Counted from the first letter of the stretch, positions 7,694 through 16,617 are shown. The stretch: 64,000 bases of DNA from Ochrobactrum chromiisoli (GCF_026241335.1 NZ_JAPHAV010000004.1:62001-126000), one strand, 5' to 3'. Notes: generated by a model not told the origin, from the letters alone. A program made the numbers and translations.

Positions 7694-9517
7694 TCATTTA
7701 CCGAAGACGCCTGCGCCTGCTTCAAATTGCAGCTTGGCGAGGCGGGCATAAATGCCACCCTTCTCAACCAGCGTCTGATGCGTGCCTTCTTCGACGATCT
7801 GGCCCTTGTCAAGCACCAGAATACGGTCAGCTTTGAGAACTGTTGCCAGACGATGCGCCACGACAAGCGTCGTGCGGTTGTCCATGAGACTGTCGAGCGC
7901 CTTCTGCACCAGCATTTCGCTTTCTGCATCCAGCGCCGAAGTGGCTTCATCCAGCAACAGAATAGGCGCGGCACGCAGAATCGCACGCGCAATCGCAATG
8001 CGCTGACGCTGGCCGCCTGAAAGTGTCACGCCGCGTTCACCGACTTGCGTATCATAACCCTTGTCCAGCGCCATAATGAAGTCATGCGCAAGCGCCGCTT
8101 TGGCTGCGGCTTCAATGTCCGCATCGCTCGCACCGGGCTTACCAAAACCAATATTTTCGCGAATGCTGGTGGCAAAGATCGCCACATCCTGTGGCACCAC
8201 CGCAATGCGTTCGCGCACCTTCGCAGGATCAGCTTGAGGCAAAGCAACACCATCCATCATCACCGAGCCGCTCTGCGGATCGTAATAACGCATCACCAGC
8301 GAGAAGATCGTGCTTTTACCAGCCCCGGATGGGCCGACAATCGCAACTGTCTCTCCCGGCTTTACAGCGAAGCTTAAGCCATGAAGCGAAGGCGCATGAG
8401 GCCGTGTCGGATAGGAAAAAGACACATTGTCAAAGCTGATTTCGCCACGCGGCGGTTCAGGCAAAGCAACGGGATTTGCAGGAGCAGAAATGCCGGGATT
8501 TTCATCAAGAATTTCTGCAAGACGTTCTGTGGCACCTGCGGCCTGCGCAAGCTCGCCCCCCACTTCTGAAAGCGCACCAAAGGCGCTGGCCGCAAACACC
8601 GCATAAAGGACGAACTGCCCCAGCGTGCCCGCGCTCATTGTGCCAGACAGCACATCACGCGAACCGAACCAGAGCACAGCAACCACACTGGAGAAAATCA
8701 GAAAAATCGCAAAACCTGTGAGAATGGCCCGCGCCTTGATCGAAGAGCGCGCTGCCTGATAGGCCTTCTCGACCGCATTTGCAAAATGCCGAACCACCAT
8801 ATTTTCGTTGGTAAAAGCTTGCAGTGTGCGCATGGCACCGATCTGTTCGCTGGCATAGGCATTGGCATGCGCCAGCATATCCTGCGTCATGCGTGAACGG
8901 CGGCGCACCGAACGACCAAAGGCAATCAGTGGAATCACGATCAGCGGAATCGCGGCGATCACAAGTGCGGACAGCTTGGGGCTGGTGACAACCATCATAA
9001 TCAGCGCACCGACACCCAGAATCACATTGCGCAGCGCCACAGACGCCGTAGCCCCCACAACAGATTTGATCTGTGTGGTATCGACAGAGAGGCGCGAGAC
9101 GATCTCGCCGGATTGCGAGCGATCAAAGAATTCCGGCGAAAGGCTGGTTACATGAGAGAAGACGGCATTGCGCAAATCCGCAACCACGCGCTCGCCCAGC
9201 GATATGACGAAGAAATAGCGCAGACCCGATGCCAGCGCCAGAACCAGCGCCAGCGCGACCAGCATACCGAAGTAATTATTGACGAAGACGGCATTGGCGC
9301 CGGTGAAGCCATGATCAATCATGCGACGCACGGCAACGGGAACGGCAAGCGTTGTGGCAGCTGCAAGGACCAGCGAAAAAAGCGCGCCGACCACAAGAGT
9401 CTTGTAGCGTGCAAGAAAGGGAATCATCCGCTTTAACGGCTTCAGCGAACGACGTTTACGTTCTCCCCGCGCGTCTAAATCTGGATTCATGCGAATTTGA
9501 CTGTCTCTGCTGGCCAT
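7694..9517 (-). CDS. ABC exporter, fused membrane and ATPase domains (MsbA-like)
   Basis: A 607-residue half-transporter that should work as a homodimer. Residues about 35-325 carry six membrane helices of an exporter domain. The nucleotide-binding domain follows, with Walker A GPSGAGKS (395-402), signature LSGGQ (499-503), Walker B ILLLDE (519-524) and the switch His in VVAHRL. Family members export lipids, drugs or peptides; nothing in the sequence fixes the substrate. It is single and convergent with the motor pair. Start chosen at 9517 (MASRDSQ); a Met ten residues later is possible. Confidence 0.85.
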   Translation of the reverse strand: MASRDSQIRMNPDLDARGERKRRSLKPLKRMIPFLARYKTLVVGALFSLVLAAATTLAVPVAVRRMIDHGFTGANAVFVNNYFGMLVALALVLALASGLRYFFVISLGERVVADLRNAVFSHVTSLSPEFFDRSQSGEIVSRLSVDTTQIKSVVGATASVALRNVILGVGALIMMVVTSPKLSALVIAAIPLIVIPLIAFGRSVRRRSRMTQDMLAHANAYASEQIGAMRTLQAFTNENMVVRHFANAVEKAYQAARSSIKARAILTGFAIFLIFSSVVAVLWFGSRDVLSGTMSAGTLGQFVLYAVFAASAFGALSEVGGELAQAAGATERLAEILDENPGISAPANPVALPEPPRGEISFDNVSFSYPTRPHAPSLHGLSFAVKPGETVAIVGPSGAGKSTIFSLVMRYYDPQSGSVMMDGVALPQADPAKVRERIAVVPQDVAIFATSIRENIGFGKPGASDADIEAAAKAALAHDFIMALDKGYDTQVGERGVTLSGGQRQRIAIARAILRAAPILLLDEATSALDAESEMLVQKALDSLMDNRTTLVVAHRLATVLKADRILVLDKGQIVEEGTHQTLVEKGGIYARLAKLQFEAGAGVFGK

Positions 9518-9686
9518 TCTTGAGATTGCGCCCTTGTTATTGCCGTGCGCCTGATGTATAGGCTCGCCAACCCTTTTGGAAGCCGTTGCTGTTGGTAACG
9601 GGTCTTCATATCTGTCATTGGGCGAAAGTGCCGCAGTTTTAAAATTAGAGCTGGGCTTTTGCTCCCAGACTTTCAGGATTGAGAAG

Positions 9687-9908
9687 ATGAAAGCTGATAT
9701 CCATCCCGACTACCACACCATCAAGGTCGTGATGACCGATGGCACCGAATACATGACCCGTTCTACATGGGGCAAGGAAGGCGATACGATGAACCTCGAT
9801 ATCGATCCATCCACGCATCCAGCATGGACCGGTGGCTCGCAGACCCTGCTTGATCGCGGTGGCCGCGTAACCAAGTTCAAGAATCGTTTCGGCAATCTCG
9901 GTATCTAA
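9687..9908 (+). CDS. rpmE: 50S ribosomal protein L31
   Basis: A 73-residue L31 starting [10 protein letters not shown]. The zinc-binding CxxC pair of the classic form is absent, so this is the cysteine-free type, and it carries the extra loop typical of alphaproteobacterial L31. The start at 9687 follows GGATTGAGAAG; an upstream in-frame ATG at 9576 adds 37 unlike residues and is rejected. A good terminator follows at 23 nt. Confidence 0.93.
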   Translation: MKADIHPDYHTIKVVMTDGTEYMTRSTWGKEGDTMNLDIDPSTHPAWTGGSQTLLDRGGRVTKFKNRFGNLGI

Positions 9909-9930
9909 TACCGCCGAATATGAACTGACG

Positions 9931-9957
9931 AAAAACCTCGCTTAGGCGAGGTTTTTT
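9931..9957 (+). terminator. Terminator after rpmE
   Basis: A perfect 11-bp stem AAAAACCTCGC / GCGAGGTTTTT with a 4-nt loop and a T run. Confidence 0.85.
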
Positions 9958-9988
9958 GTTGTCTGCATTTCAAAGAATGACGCCCGAT

Positions 9989-10017
9989 AAAAAACTCCCG
10001 GACAAGCCGGGAGTTTT
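9989..10017 (-). terminator. Terminator after yebC
   Basis: A perfect 11-bp stem AAAACTCCCGG / CCGGGAGTTTT flanked by A runs on the left, acting on leftward transcripts from yebC. Confidence 0.8.
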
Positions 10018-10041
10018 CATATTCGGAACTGATACCAGAAC

Positions 10042-10788
10042 TTAGGCGCTCAGCTTTTCCATCACTTCGTCGCTGACTTCAAAGTTGCTGTAGACGTTCT
10101 GAACGTCATCATCATCTTCGAGCACATTGAGAAGCTTGAGCACCGAGCGTGCCTTTTCCTCATCCAGTTCAGTATTGGTCTGCGGCTTCCAAATCGTTTT
10201 GATCGATTCGGCTTCGCCAAGTGCTGCTTCCAGCGCCTTTGACACTTCACCAATGTCTTCAAAAGCGCAGAGGATCACGTGCTCTTCTTCGCCGGACTGA
10301 ACATCATCGGCACCCGCCTCGATCGCGGCTTCCATAATCGTGTCAGCATCACCAGCTGACGACTTATAGATAATTTCTCCAACGCGATCGAACATGAACG
10401 CGGCAGAGCCGGTTTCGCCCAGTGCACCACCCGACTTGGTGAAAGCTGCACGCACATTGGATGCGGTGCGGTTGCGGTTGTCGGTCAGCGCTTCAACGAT
10501 AACCATGACGCCGCCCGGACCACGGCCCTCGTAGCGCACTTCATCATAGTTTTCGCCGTCATTGCCGGCAGCCTTCTTGATGGCACGCTCGATGTTATCT
10601 TTCGGCATCGACTGCGCCTTGGCGTTCTGGATTGCCAGACGCAGGCGCGGGTTCATCAACGGGTCAGGCAGACCCTGCTTGGCCGCAACGGTAATTTCGC
10701 GTCCGAGCTTGGAAAACATTTTCGACCGCACGGCATCCTGACGCCCTTTGCGGTGCATGATATTCTTAAACTGTGAATGGCCAGCCAT
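10042..10788 (-). CDS. yebC: YebC/PmpR family regulator
   Basis: A 248-residue protein of the YebC/TACO1 family, starting [19 protein letters not shown], the family signature. YebC proteins have been described both as DNA-binding regulators and as ribosome-associated factors that help translate proline-rich stretches. The N-terminal helical domain (about 1-80) and the two alpha/beta domains, with [10 protein letters not shown] and ending [15 protein letters not shown], are complete. The frame extends upstream to 10935, but those 49 extra residues are not family-like, so 10788 is the start. Here it lies between L31 and BioR, away from the ruvCAB genes it often accompanies. Confidence 0.92.
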   Translation of the reverse strand: MAGHSQFKNIMHRKGRQDAVRSKMFSKLGREITVAAKQGLPDPLMNPRLRLAIQNAKAQSMPKDNIERAIKKAAGNDGENYDEVRYEGRGPGGVMVIVEALTDNRNRTASNVRAAFTKSGGALGETGSAAFMFDRVGEIIYKSSAGDADTIMEAAIEAGADDVQSGEEEHVILCAFEDIGEVSKALEAALGEAESIKTIWKPQTNTELDEEKARSVLKLLNVLEDDDDVQNVYSNFEVSDEVMEKLSA

Positions 10789-10993
10789 GGCACCCCTGTT
10801 CTGTTCATATGATGCGCACGGAGAAAGCGTCACATAAGAATGGGTCTGGCCGTAGGCATATCGGCCACCGCGCTTTCCGTGCTGAATGGCCGCGTTATAA
10901 GGAATTGAGCCGCATTCGTCCAGCAAAAGCGCCAAATTACAAAATCCTATGTTGATCGCTCACTTATCGGTCGACGCGCATAATCAAAAAATA

Positions 10994-11003
10994 TTATCTA
11001 TAA
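10994..11003. promoter_or_regulatory. BioR box upstream of bioR
   Basis: TTATCTATAA, the palindromic operator known for the alphaproteobacterial biotin regulator BioR, ends 4 nt before the bioR start codon. The position implies autoregulation by blocking transcription or by overlap with the transcript start. Confidence 0.8.
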
Positions 11004-11007
11004 AACC

Positions 11008-11688
11008 ATGAATCAGCACACCAGCGACACGCCCGGCGAAACAATCGCCGCCCGTATCAGCCGCATTCTTGCGGACCGGATTATTGCGGGCGAAATCGAA
11101 CCCGGCACCAAATTGCGGCAAGACCATATCGCCGAGGAGTTCGAAACAAGCCACGTGCCGGTGCGCGAGGCTTTCAGGCGGCTTGAGGCGCAGGGGCTTG
11201 CGGTTTCAGAACCACGCCGGGGCGTGCGCGTTGCATCTTTCAGTATCAGCGAAATCCGCGAAGTTGCAGAAATGCGCGCAGCCCTTGAAGTGCTCGCACT
11301 CCACCATGCTGCACCCCACATTACACGCGCCACACTGGATGCGGCCGAACAGGCCACCGTTGAAGGCGACAAATCGCGCGATGTAAAAAGCTGGGAGGCA
11401 GCCAATCGACGCTTTCACCGCCTGATTCTTGAACCCTGCAACATGCCGCGGCTGCTCGCCGCCATCGACGATCTTCATGCCGCCAGCGCACGATTTCTGT
11501 TCGCCACATGGCGTTCGGAATGGGAAACCCGCACAGATCATGATCACCGTGCGATACTCGACGCGCTGCGTCAAAACGATGTCGATACTGCCGCAGGCAT
11601 CCTAGCGCGTCATGTTCAATGGATCGGTCATCGCCCGGTAAAAACGGCCTCGGGCAAGACGCGTGATTCCTTTGCAATTGTAGGCTAA
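11008..11688 (+). CDS. bioR: BioR, GntR-family repressor of biotin genes
   Basis: A 226-residue GntR/FCD regulator. Residues about 10-75 form the winged helix (RISRILADRIIAGEIEPGTK, then HIAEEFETSHVPVREAFRRL), and about 80-215 the all-helical FCD ligand domain. I name it BioR because TTATCTATAA boxes, the BioR operator, stand directly before this gene and before the next gene bioY. In this family BioR represses biotin synthesis and uptake genes when biotin is plentiful. No bioBFDA operon is in the window. A weak hairpin (11723-11749) follows. Confidence 0.85.
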   Translation: MNQHTSDTPGETIAARISRILADRIIAGEIEPGTKLRQDHIAEEFETSHVPVREAFRRLEAQGLAVSEPRRGVRVASFSISEIREVAEMRAALEVLALHHAAPHITRATLDAAEQATVEGDKSRDVKSWEAANRRFHRLILEPCNMPRLLAAIDDLHAASARFLFATWRSEWETRTDHDHRAILDALRQNDVDTAAGILARHVQWIGHRPVKTASGKTRDSFAIVG

Positions 11689-11773
11689 TCCCCCACAACC
11701 AGTTTTCAGTTTTCTGCTTTTCATCCCAAAGTTCGACCAAACTTGGGATTGTTTGGTGTGCGCAAACAGCATT

Positions 11774-11783
11774 TTATCTATTC
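11774..11783. promoter_or_regulatory. Second, degenerate BioR-like site before bioY
   Basis: TTATCTATTC matches eight of ten positions of the BioR box; the last two bases differ. It lies 73 bp, close to seven helical turns, upstream of the good box, so a looped or cooperative arrangement is possible. Confidence 0.3.
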
Positions 11784-11846
11784 AATGAATTTCTTACTTG
11801 CCAAGCACGCCACTTATCTGGAATTTAAATAGATCGAATCTCTATT

Positions 11847-11856
11847 TTATCTATAA
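11847..11856. promoter_or_regulatory. BioR box upstream of bioY
   Basis: A perfect TTATCTATAA ends 12 nt before the bioY start codon, inside an AT-rich promoter-like stretch. It is identical to the box before bioR. Confidence 0.85.
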
Positions 11857-11868
11857 TTTGAGGACGCC

Positions 11869-12432
11869 ATGACAAGCATCACCCAAACCCGCCCTTCCTT
11901 CAGCCCGCTTAACCTTGAATCCCGTTCACCGGCCCTGCGTCTTGCAGCCGTTGTTTTCGGCACGTTTGTACTCGCCATCTCATCGCAGATCGAAGTTCCA
12001 ATGGTGCCGGTTCCCGTCACACTACAGACACTGGTCGTGCCGTTGATCGGCGCACTCTATGGCTGGCGTCTTGGCCTTGCCACGGTTCTTGCATGGCTCG
12101 GCGAAGCCATGATCGGCCTGCCGGTTCTGGCTGGTGGTGCTGGCGGCATCGCACATTTCGCAGGCCCGACAGCTGGCTATCTGGTCTCGTTCCCGATTAT
12201 GGCAGCCCTGACCGGATATCTTGCGGAACGTGGCTGGAACGGCAAAAACGTCATGCTGGCATTTGTATCATTCGGCACTGCCAACCTGCTTGGCCTTGCA
12301 CTCGGTGCCATGTGGCTTTCGAGCGTGATAGGCATTGAAAAAGCCGTTGCCTTTGGTGTCACGCCGTTCCTCGTTGGCGCGCTGATCAAGTCGGCACTCG
12401 GCGCTGCAATTCTCAAAGCAGCAGCACGATAA
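11869..12432 (+). CDS. bioY: Biotin transporter BioY
   Basis: A 187-residue integral membrane protein with about six helices. It contains the BioY signatures VPMVPVPVTLQTL near the N-terminus and FAGPTAGYL in the middle. BioY is the substrate-binding S component of biotin uptake and can work alone or with the BioMN energy module; no bioM or bioN is nearby. A BioR box directly upstream places it under biotin-responsive repression. The next gene (DUF1284) starts 7 nt after its stop and is probably in the same operon. Confidence 0.92.
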   Translation: MTSITQTRPSFSPLNLESRSPALRLAAVVFGTFVLAISSQIEVPMVPVPVTLQTLVVPLIGALYGWRLGLATVLAWLGEAMIGLPVLAGGAGGIAHFAGPTAGYLVSFPIMAALTGYLAERGWNGKNVMLAFVSFGTANLLGLALGAMWLSSVIGIEKAVAFGVTPFLVGALIKSALGAAILKAAAR

Positions 12433-12439
12433 ACGATCA

Positions 12440-12865
12440 ATGACAGTACGCCTGCGCGGTCATCATCTTCTTTGTATGCTGACCTATATCGGCAAGGGCT
12501 ACAGCCCGGCTTTCGTGGAAAATTACGATGCGATTGCCGGGCGTTTGTCGAACGGGGAAGACATTGAGATCATCGATGGCCCCGACGACATCTGCCAGCC
12601 ACTGCTCTGCGAGAGTGATTGCCACTGTTTTCAAGCAAGCGTGGCTGTTCGGGACAGGCTGGCTATAAAAGATATAGCGGAGCTGTTTGGCCGAACGATC
12701 TTAGCTGGCGCACAACTCTCACCTGATTCCCTACAGCTTGGCCAGATGCGAGCGGCTTTCGCCGATGGCAGCATTCGCAAAGCCTGTACATCTTGCGAAT
12801 GGTCAGAGCTTTGCACCCGCATCGCCGTCACCGACGATTATGCGGGCGTTCGGATAAAATTATAA
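12440..12865 (+). CDS. DUF1284 cysteine-rich protein
   Basis: A 141-residue small protein of the DUF1284 family. The N-terminus RLRGHHLLC is the family hallmark. Cysteines are concentrated in ICQPLLCESDCHC (about 54-66) and ACTSCEWSELC near the end, a pattern that suggests a metal or iron-sulphur site. No biochemical function is known to me. It starts 7 nt after bioY, so it is probably co-transcribed and repressed by BioR, which would tie it to biotin supply. A link to the iron-sulphur cluster of biotin synthase is only a guess. Confidence 0.8.
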   Translation: MTVRLRGHHLLCMLTYIGKGYSPAFVENYDAIAGRLSNGEDIEIIDGPDDICQPLLCESDCHCFQASVAVRDRLAIKDIAELFGRTILAGAQLSPDSLQLGQMRAAFADGSIRKACTSCEWSELCTRIAVTDDYAGVRIKL

Positions 12866-12869
12866 AGAC

Positions 12870-13694
12870 CTACCGCCAGAAGGCAGGGATCGTTTCTTCG
12901 AGCCTTGCGCCAATGCGCAAAGGGGCAGCCTTTTCCGCAAGGCCGGTGCGATCAGAAATCTCGATGCCGACCCCGCAAACAGTGGCAGGGCCGCTGGCAG
13001 CTTCAAAACGACCCTTGGGCACCTTCGACAAGAAGCGGTTGAGCGGCTCTTCCTTATCCATGCCAAGAGACGAATCATAATCGCCACACATACCGGCATC
13101 CGACATATAGGCCGTGCCGTTGCGCAGAATCTGGCAATCGGCAGTCGGCACATGGGTATGCGTTCCCACAACCGCGCTGGCCCGACCATCGACAAAATGG
13201 CCAAAGCACTGCTTTTCGCTGGTGGCTTCTGCATGGAAATCAAAAAACACAGCATCCGCCTGCTCGCCAAGCGGGCAAGCTTCGAGGATTTTTTCGGCAG
13301 CGATAAACGGATCATCCAGATCCGGGTGCATGAACACGCGACCCATCACATTGGATACCAGCACGCGGGCACCATTTTTGGCGATATAAAGCCCCTCGCC
13401 CTTACCAGCCGTTCCTTTCGGAAAATTCGCAGGGCGAAGGAAACGGTCTTCACGCTTGGAGAAATCCAGCGCCTCACGCTGATCCCACACGTGATTGCCG
13501 GTCGTCACCACATCCGCGCCCGCGCGGATCGTGTCGTGAAAAATCTCTTCGGTAATACCAAAGCCGCCAGCGGCGTTCTCACCGTTGACGATCACGAAAT
13601 CCAGCTTCAGATCAGAAATCAAGCCCGGCAGCTTTTCATAAACCGCCGTGCGCCCTGACCGGCCCACCATGTCACCAAGAAAAAGTAATCTCAT
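12870..13694 (-). CDS. YmdB-type metallophosphoesterase
   Basis: A 274-residue protein of the TIGR00282 / YmdB family, a di-metal phosphodiesterase that cleaves 2',3'-cyclic nucleotides in characterised members. Metal ligands are visible in LFLGDMVGRSGR (Asp8), NGENAAGGFGI, GNHVWDQ, DFHAEATSEK and GTHTHVPTAD. It is full length and 13 nt downstream of the 5-FCL gene on the same strand, so the two are likely one operon, which is a common arrangement in Rhizobiales. It ends 4 nt from the convergent DUF1284 gene. Confidence 0.88.
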   Translation of the reverse strand: MRLLFLGDMVGRSGRTAVYEKLPGLISDLKLDFVIVNGENAAGGFGITEEIFHDTIRAGADVVTTGNHVWDQREALDFSKREDRFLRPANFPKGTAGKGEGLYIAKNGARVLVSNVMGRVFMHPDLDDPFIAAEKILEACPLGEQADAVFFDFHAEATSEKQCFGHFVDGRASAVVGTHTHVPTADCQILRNGTAYMSDAGMCGDYDSSLGMDKEEPLNRFLSKVPKGRFEAASGPATVCGVGIEISDRTGLAEKAAPLRIGARLEETIPAFWR

Positions 13695-13707
13695 AAATTC
13701 GTCTTTA

Positions 13708-14304
13708 TCAGCCCTGATCGAAGGAGCGCAAGCCAGTCTCTGTCAGTATCTGGTGAAGAGCAATATCATGCGGCTCATTGGGCACATGTGGCACTTGCTG
13801 ACAATCAAAAGCCATGCCGATCAACAGCGGCTCCAGGCCACGCTCCGCAAAACGCGCCAGCGCGCGGTCATAGTGACCGGCACCATAGCCGAGCCTATGG
13901 CCGCGTCTGTCAAAACCGGCAAGCGGCATAAGCATAATGGCAGGATCAACCAGCGGCGCATTTTCATCGGGTCCCATCGTCCCAAAGCCGGTTTGAACCA
14001 GCTCTGCATCCGGCAAAAATTCACGAAAAGCGATTGTTTCCTTATCCAGAACCACCGGCAGACACAGGCGAGCCCCCTTATCACGCATGAAAGATAAAAG
14101 CGGACGCGGATCGATCTCGGAGCGGATCGGCCAATAGCCGGCAATGATGATGCCCTTGCGTGCGGGAATTGCAGTTTCTGCTTTTTTTGCTGCCGTTAGA
14201 GAAGCCTCAAAGCGAAACCGCGGATCAAGCGCATCGCGACGCGAAAGCACCGCTCGCCTCAATTGTTGTTTATCGCCGTATCGCGGCTGTCCGTGATCAC
14301 TCAT
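13708..14304 (-). CDS. 5-formyltetrahydrofolate cyclo-ligase
   Basis: A 198-residue enzyme that converts 5-formyl-THF to 5,10-methenyl-THF using ATP. The family signature GYGAGHYDRAL is near residue 155, and the N-terminal KQQLRRAVLSRRDAL helix is typical. Its position downstream of zapA and 6S RNA is the classic arrangement shared with E. coli (zapA - ssrS - ygfA/fau), here interrupted by one membrane-protein gene. Confidence 0.9.
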   Translation of the reverse strand: MSDHGQPRYGDKQQLRRAVLSRRDALDPRFRFEASLTAAKKAETAIPARKGIIIAGYWPIRSEIDPRPLLSFMRDKGARLCLPVVLDKETIAFREFLPDAELVQTGFGTMGPDENAPLVDPAIMLMPLAGFDRRGHRLGYGAGHYDRALARFAERGLEPLLIGMAFDCQQVPHVPNEPHDIALHQILTETGLRSFDQG

Positions 14305-14353
14305 CCAATGCCTCCACCAATTGCTGATAGTGGAACCGGAATGCGCTTATCCG

Positions 14354-15337
14354 TCAAGCCGCTGTTGCTAATCTCTCCGAGCGATCGCGAATGACTTTCA
14401 GAACAACCCCATGGAAATCATTCAGAAAGACCTGGCCCCACAGGTCGCAGTAGAAATTAATCGGCGTTGCAATCCGGTAGCGTGTGGTGAGTGTGAGCCG
14501 TGTATGACCATTGGGCAGCGCTTCAAGGCGATAATCACCATTGGTAAGCTTGAGATAAGAACTATCCACATTGATATGGGCTTCAACAGCCGCCGGTATC
14601 GACTCCAGACCAAAATTGAAATCCCAAGCCAGAAGGCGGTTTTCTTCCCAACGCGTCACAATCTCCTGAAATCGGACGCCACGAGTCCATTCAAGCTGGC
14701 GTATAGCACCAACACCCTCCCCCTCCAAACGCGCATCAACAGGCTGCGGAACACCAACAATGCCGTGACTGAATGTCCATGACAGTTCATCCGGGCGGAC
14801 ATGGCGGATTTCAGCTGTCTGCGCCCACACGACATCAGGCGAAGCTGCAATATCGATAATTGTCGTGACCGCTCCCTCATGCGGCTCATAGTGTAGCAAT
14901 GGTTCAAATGGGTAGAACATCAACGGCAATGCAATCACCAGCATTGTGGAGCGTGGCGTGCGAAAGCGGCGGATGAGCGAAAGCGTCAACCATGATCCAA
15001 TTGCGGAAAAAACAGCGAAAAATGGGGCCGCCATAATCACGCAAATGCCACCTTCCCGGAAGAAGACCATGCTGATGACGACAAGGCCGCCAATAATCAT
15101 CCAGCTCATTTTTACATGGCGCCAAAGGGTCTTTTGCGCCCGTGGATCGCTGATACTGGATGCAAGGCTGGCAATCCCCATCGGCAACAGCATGAGTCCG
15201 GCGATAAAAGGCATCATGTCAGAAACAGGCGTCAGCCAGATCAGGACATAAAGCAACAGCCCATACACCGCAGCAATCGGAACAGCGATGCTGATACGTT
15301 CAGAAAAAGGGGGCAGATCGGGCGAAGAAGAAGTCAT
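14354..15337 (-). CDS. Membrane-anchored SRPBCC-family protein
   Basis: A 327-residue protein. The first ~165 residues hold five or six hydrophobic helices, including VYGLLLYVLIWLTPVSDMM. The C-terminal ~150 residues look like a START/SRPBCC (polyketide cyclase-like) ligand-binding domain, with IDIAASPDVVWAQ near its start and GHTRLTLTTRY near its end. Such domains bind hydrophobic ligands; the ligand is unknown. The frame stays open to 15421, but 15337 (MTSSSPD) is preferred because the longer form approaches the 6S RNA 3' end. It interrupts the otherwise conserved 6S RNA - 5-FCL neighbourhood. Confidence 0.65.
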   Translation of the reverse strand: MTSSSPDLPPFSERISIAVPIAAVYGLLLYVLIWLTPVSDMMPFIAGLMLLPMGIASLASSISDPRAQKTLWRHVKMSWMIIGGLVVISMVFFREGGICVIMAAPFFAVFSAIGSWLTLSLIRRFRTPRSTMLVIALPLMFYPFEPLLHYEPHEGAVTTIIDIAASPDVVWAQTAEIRHVRPDELSWTFSHGIVGVPQPVDARLEGEGVGAIRQLEWTRGVRFQEIVTRWEENRLLAWDFNFGLESIPAAVEAHINVDSSYLKLTNGDYRLEALPNGHTRLTLTTRYRIATPINFYCDLWGQVFLNDFHGVVLKVIRDRSERLATAA

Positions 15338-15434
15338 CAGAAAACGCACATAACTTTGAAGGATAAGGCGTTTTAAAACATATTTGTCTTCAATAACAAA
15401 GCGCTTGGCCCCGAACGGCACAAAAGCGAAAGAA

Positions 15435-15600
15435 AGTGGCGACCACGACGACCGATGGTAGTGTTTGATCCCGGGAACCTACAACGTAGGTGGGCGCCAT
15501 ATGCGAAAGCCCACGGGCCTTCACAGGGACAGCTCCCTTAGAGATCAATAAGGCCCCGGGGATGCTGTTACACCTGTCGGGAAGCGCAGTACGCCAATGC
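15435..15600 (-). ncRNA. ssrS: 6S RNA
   Basis: A 330-bp gap between zapA and the next gene holds a long GC-rich, highly self-complementary segment. On the minus strand the 5' part (TTGGCGTACTGCG) and the 3' part (GTCGCCA) can close a terminal stem. The centre contains a large interrupted rod including CCCGTGGGCTTTCG and CACCTACGTTGTAGGTTCCC. A TATATA -10-like box lies just upstream at 15603-15608. The position directly downstream of zapA on the same strand is the hallmark of ssrS. 6S RNA binds the housekeeping RNA polymerase holoenzyme in stationary phase. Ends are approximate. Confidence 0.75.
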
Positions 15601-15667
15601 CATATATAGGCTTAGTCAGGCGGGAGCGCCAGTGGCGTAAGCGCCAGATACAGAAATCTTTTTTAAA

Positions 15668-16039
15668 TCACACCGACCCTGGGCGCGGCGCAATTCGTGA
15701 TGCCACCTGCTCAAGCCGTGTGGCAACATCTGCGAGCACACCAGTGATGGCAGCATCGTTCTGATCAGCATTGGTCAGAGCCTCGTCGCGCGACCGTCTT
15801 AACGCCTCGACCTCGCTTTCAAGGCCCTTGATGCGCTTTTGCGTTTCTGCAAGCTCATCCATGACCATAATGCCAGCCATGACCGTCAAGCGAAGATCGC
15901 CAATTTCACCGAACGATGATTTGAGATGCGTGACATATTGGTCAAAACGATCAGCCAGCCCGGAAAGATGCTCTTCCTGACCTTCATCGCAGGCCATGCG
16001 ATACGCTTTGCCATCGATGGTAACGGTTACAGTCGCCAT
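15668..16039 (-). CDS. zapA: Cell division protein ZapA
   Basis: A 123-residue ZapA. The N-terminal domain (VTVTIDGKAYRMACDEGQEE) is followed by a long C-terminal coiled coil with ETQKRIKGLESEVEALRRSR. ZapA tetramers cross-link FtsZ filaments at the division site. The gene is 11 nt downstream of the DUF4164 gene and immediately upstream of 6S RNA, a very conserved arrangement. Confidence 0.92.
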   Translation of the reverse strand: MATVTVTIDGKAYRMACDEGQEEHLSGLADRFDQYVTHLKSSFGEIGDLRLTVMAGIMVMDELAETQKRIKGLESEVEALRRSRDEALTNADQNDAAITGVLADVATRLEQVASRIAPRPGSV

Positions 16040-16050
16040 GCTTGTATCCT

Positions 16051-16323
16051 TTATCGATCCAGAACGGCGCGAATGGTTTCCATAGCTGTCACAAGACGGC
16101 GCGAAACTTCGCGGTTCGCAGCTTCAAGCCGTTCAGCGCGCGCCTCAGACTGATCGAGTTCCTGTGCAAGACGGCTACGGTCAGCGTTCATACGCTGCAC
16201 CTCTTCCTCAGCTTCGGCGAAATCGCCTTCCTTGTCCAGCCGCAGGTCCACCGCTTGTTCAAGCGTGTTGAGTGCCTTTTCCAGCCTTTCAAGAACCTGC
16301 CTGAGGGTCGTATCGGGTGCCAT
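16051..16323 (-). CDS. DUF4164 coiled-coil protein
   Basis: A 90-residue, almost wholly helical and highly charged protein (LRQVLERLEKALNTLEQAVD and a long EA/RL-rich coil). DUF4164 genes stand before zapA throughout Rhizobiales, so a role linked to ZapA or the divisome is plausible but unproven. Start at 16323 follows GGAAAGG; the frame runs on to 16443 but the extra 40 residues are not coil-like. It should be co-transcribed with zapA. Confidence 0.8.
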   Translation of the reverse strand: MAPDTTLRQVLERLEKALNTLEQAVDLRLDKEGDFAEAEEEVQRMNADRSRLAQELDQSEARAERLEAANREVSRRLVTAMETIRAVLDR

Positions 16324-16554
16324 CCATTTCCTTTCCAATGCCAGATCACAGACATCGAATCGCGCCTGCCGGACGGGCATCTTTGAAAAGACTGTAATAA
16401 TCGACCGCCCGATAAGCAACAAATGAGGGGGCCGAGAGGCCATTCATGCACCGTTATCCGCGCAAAAAAGGCTTTTCAGTGATGAACACCCCATAAATTA
16501 GCTGGTATAGCACGATGATCGCAGACTGTTTATTGTCGAAAAGCTATCGTTTTG

Positions 16555-16582
16555 TTGACTCCACAAATGCAGCTGCTATGTG
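16555..16582 (+). promoter_or_regulatory. Predicted sigma-70-type promoter of tkt
   Basis: TTGACT (16555-16560), a 16-bp spacer and TATGTG (16577-16582) resemble -35 and -10 elements. The transcript would start near 16590, about 135 nt before the tkt start codon. Confidence 0.4.
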
Positions 16583-16617
16583 TCCCAAAGCCTTCTGCAG
16601 CGCGAGCATCTCAAGCA

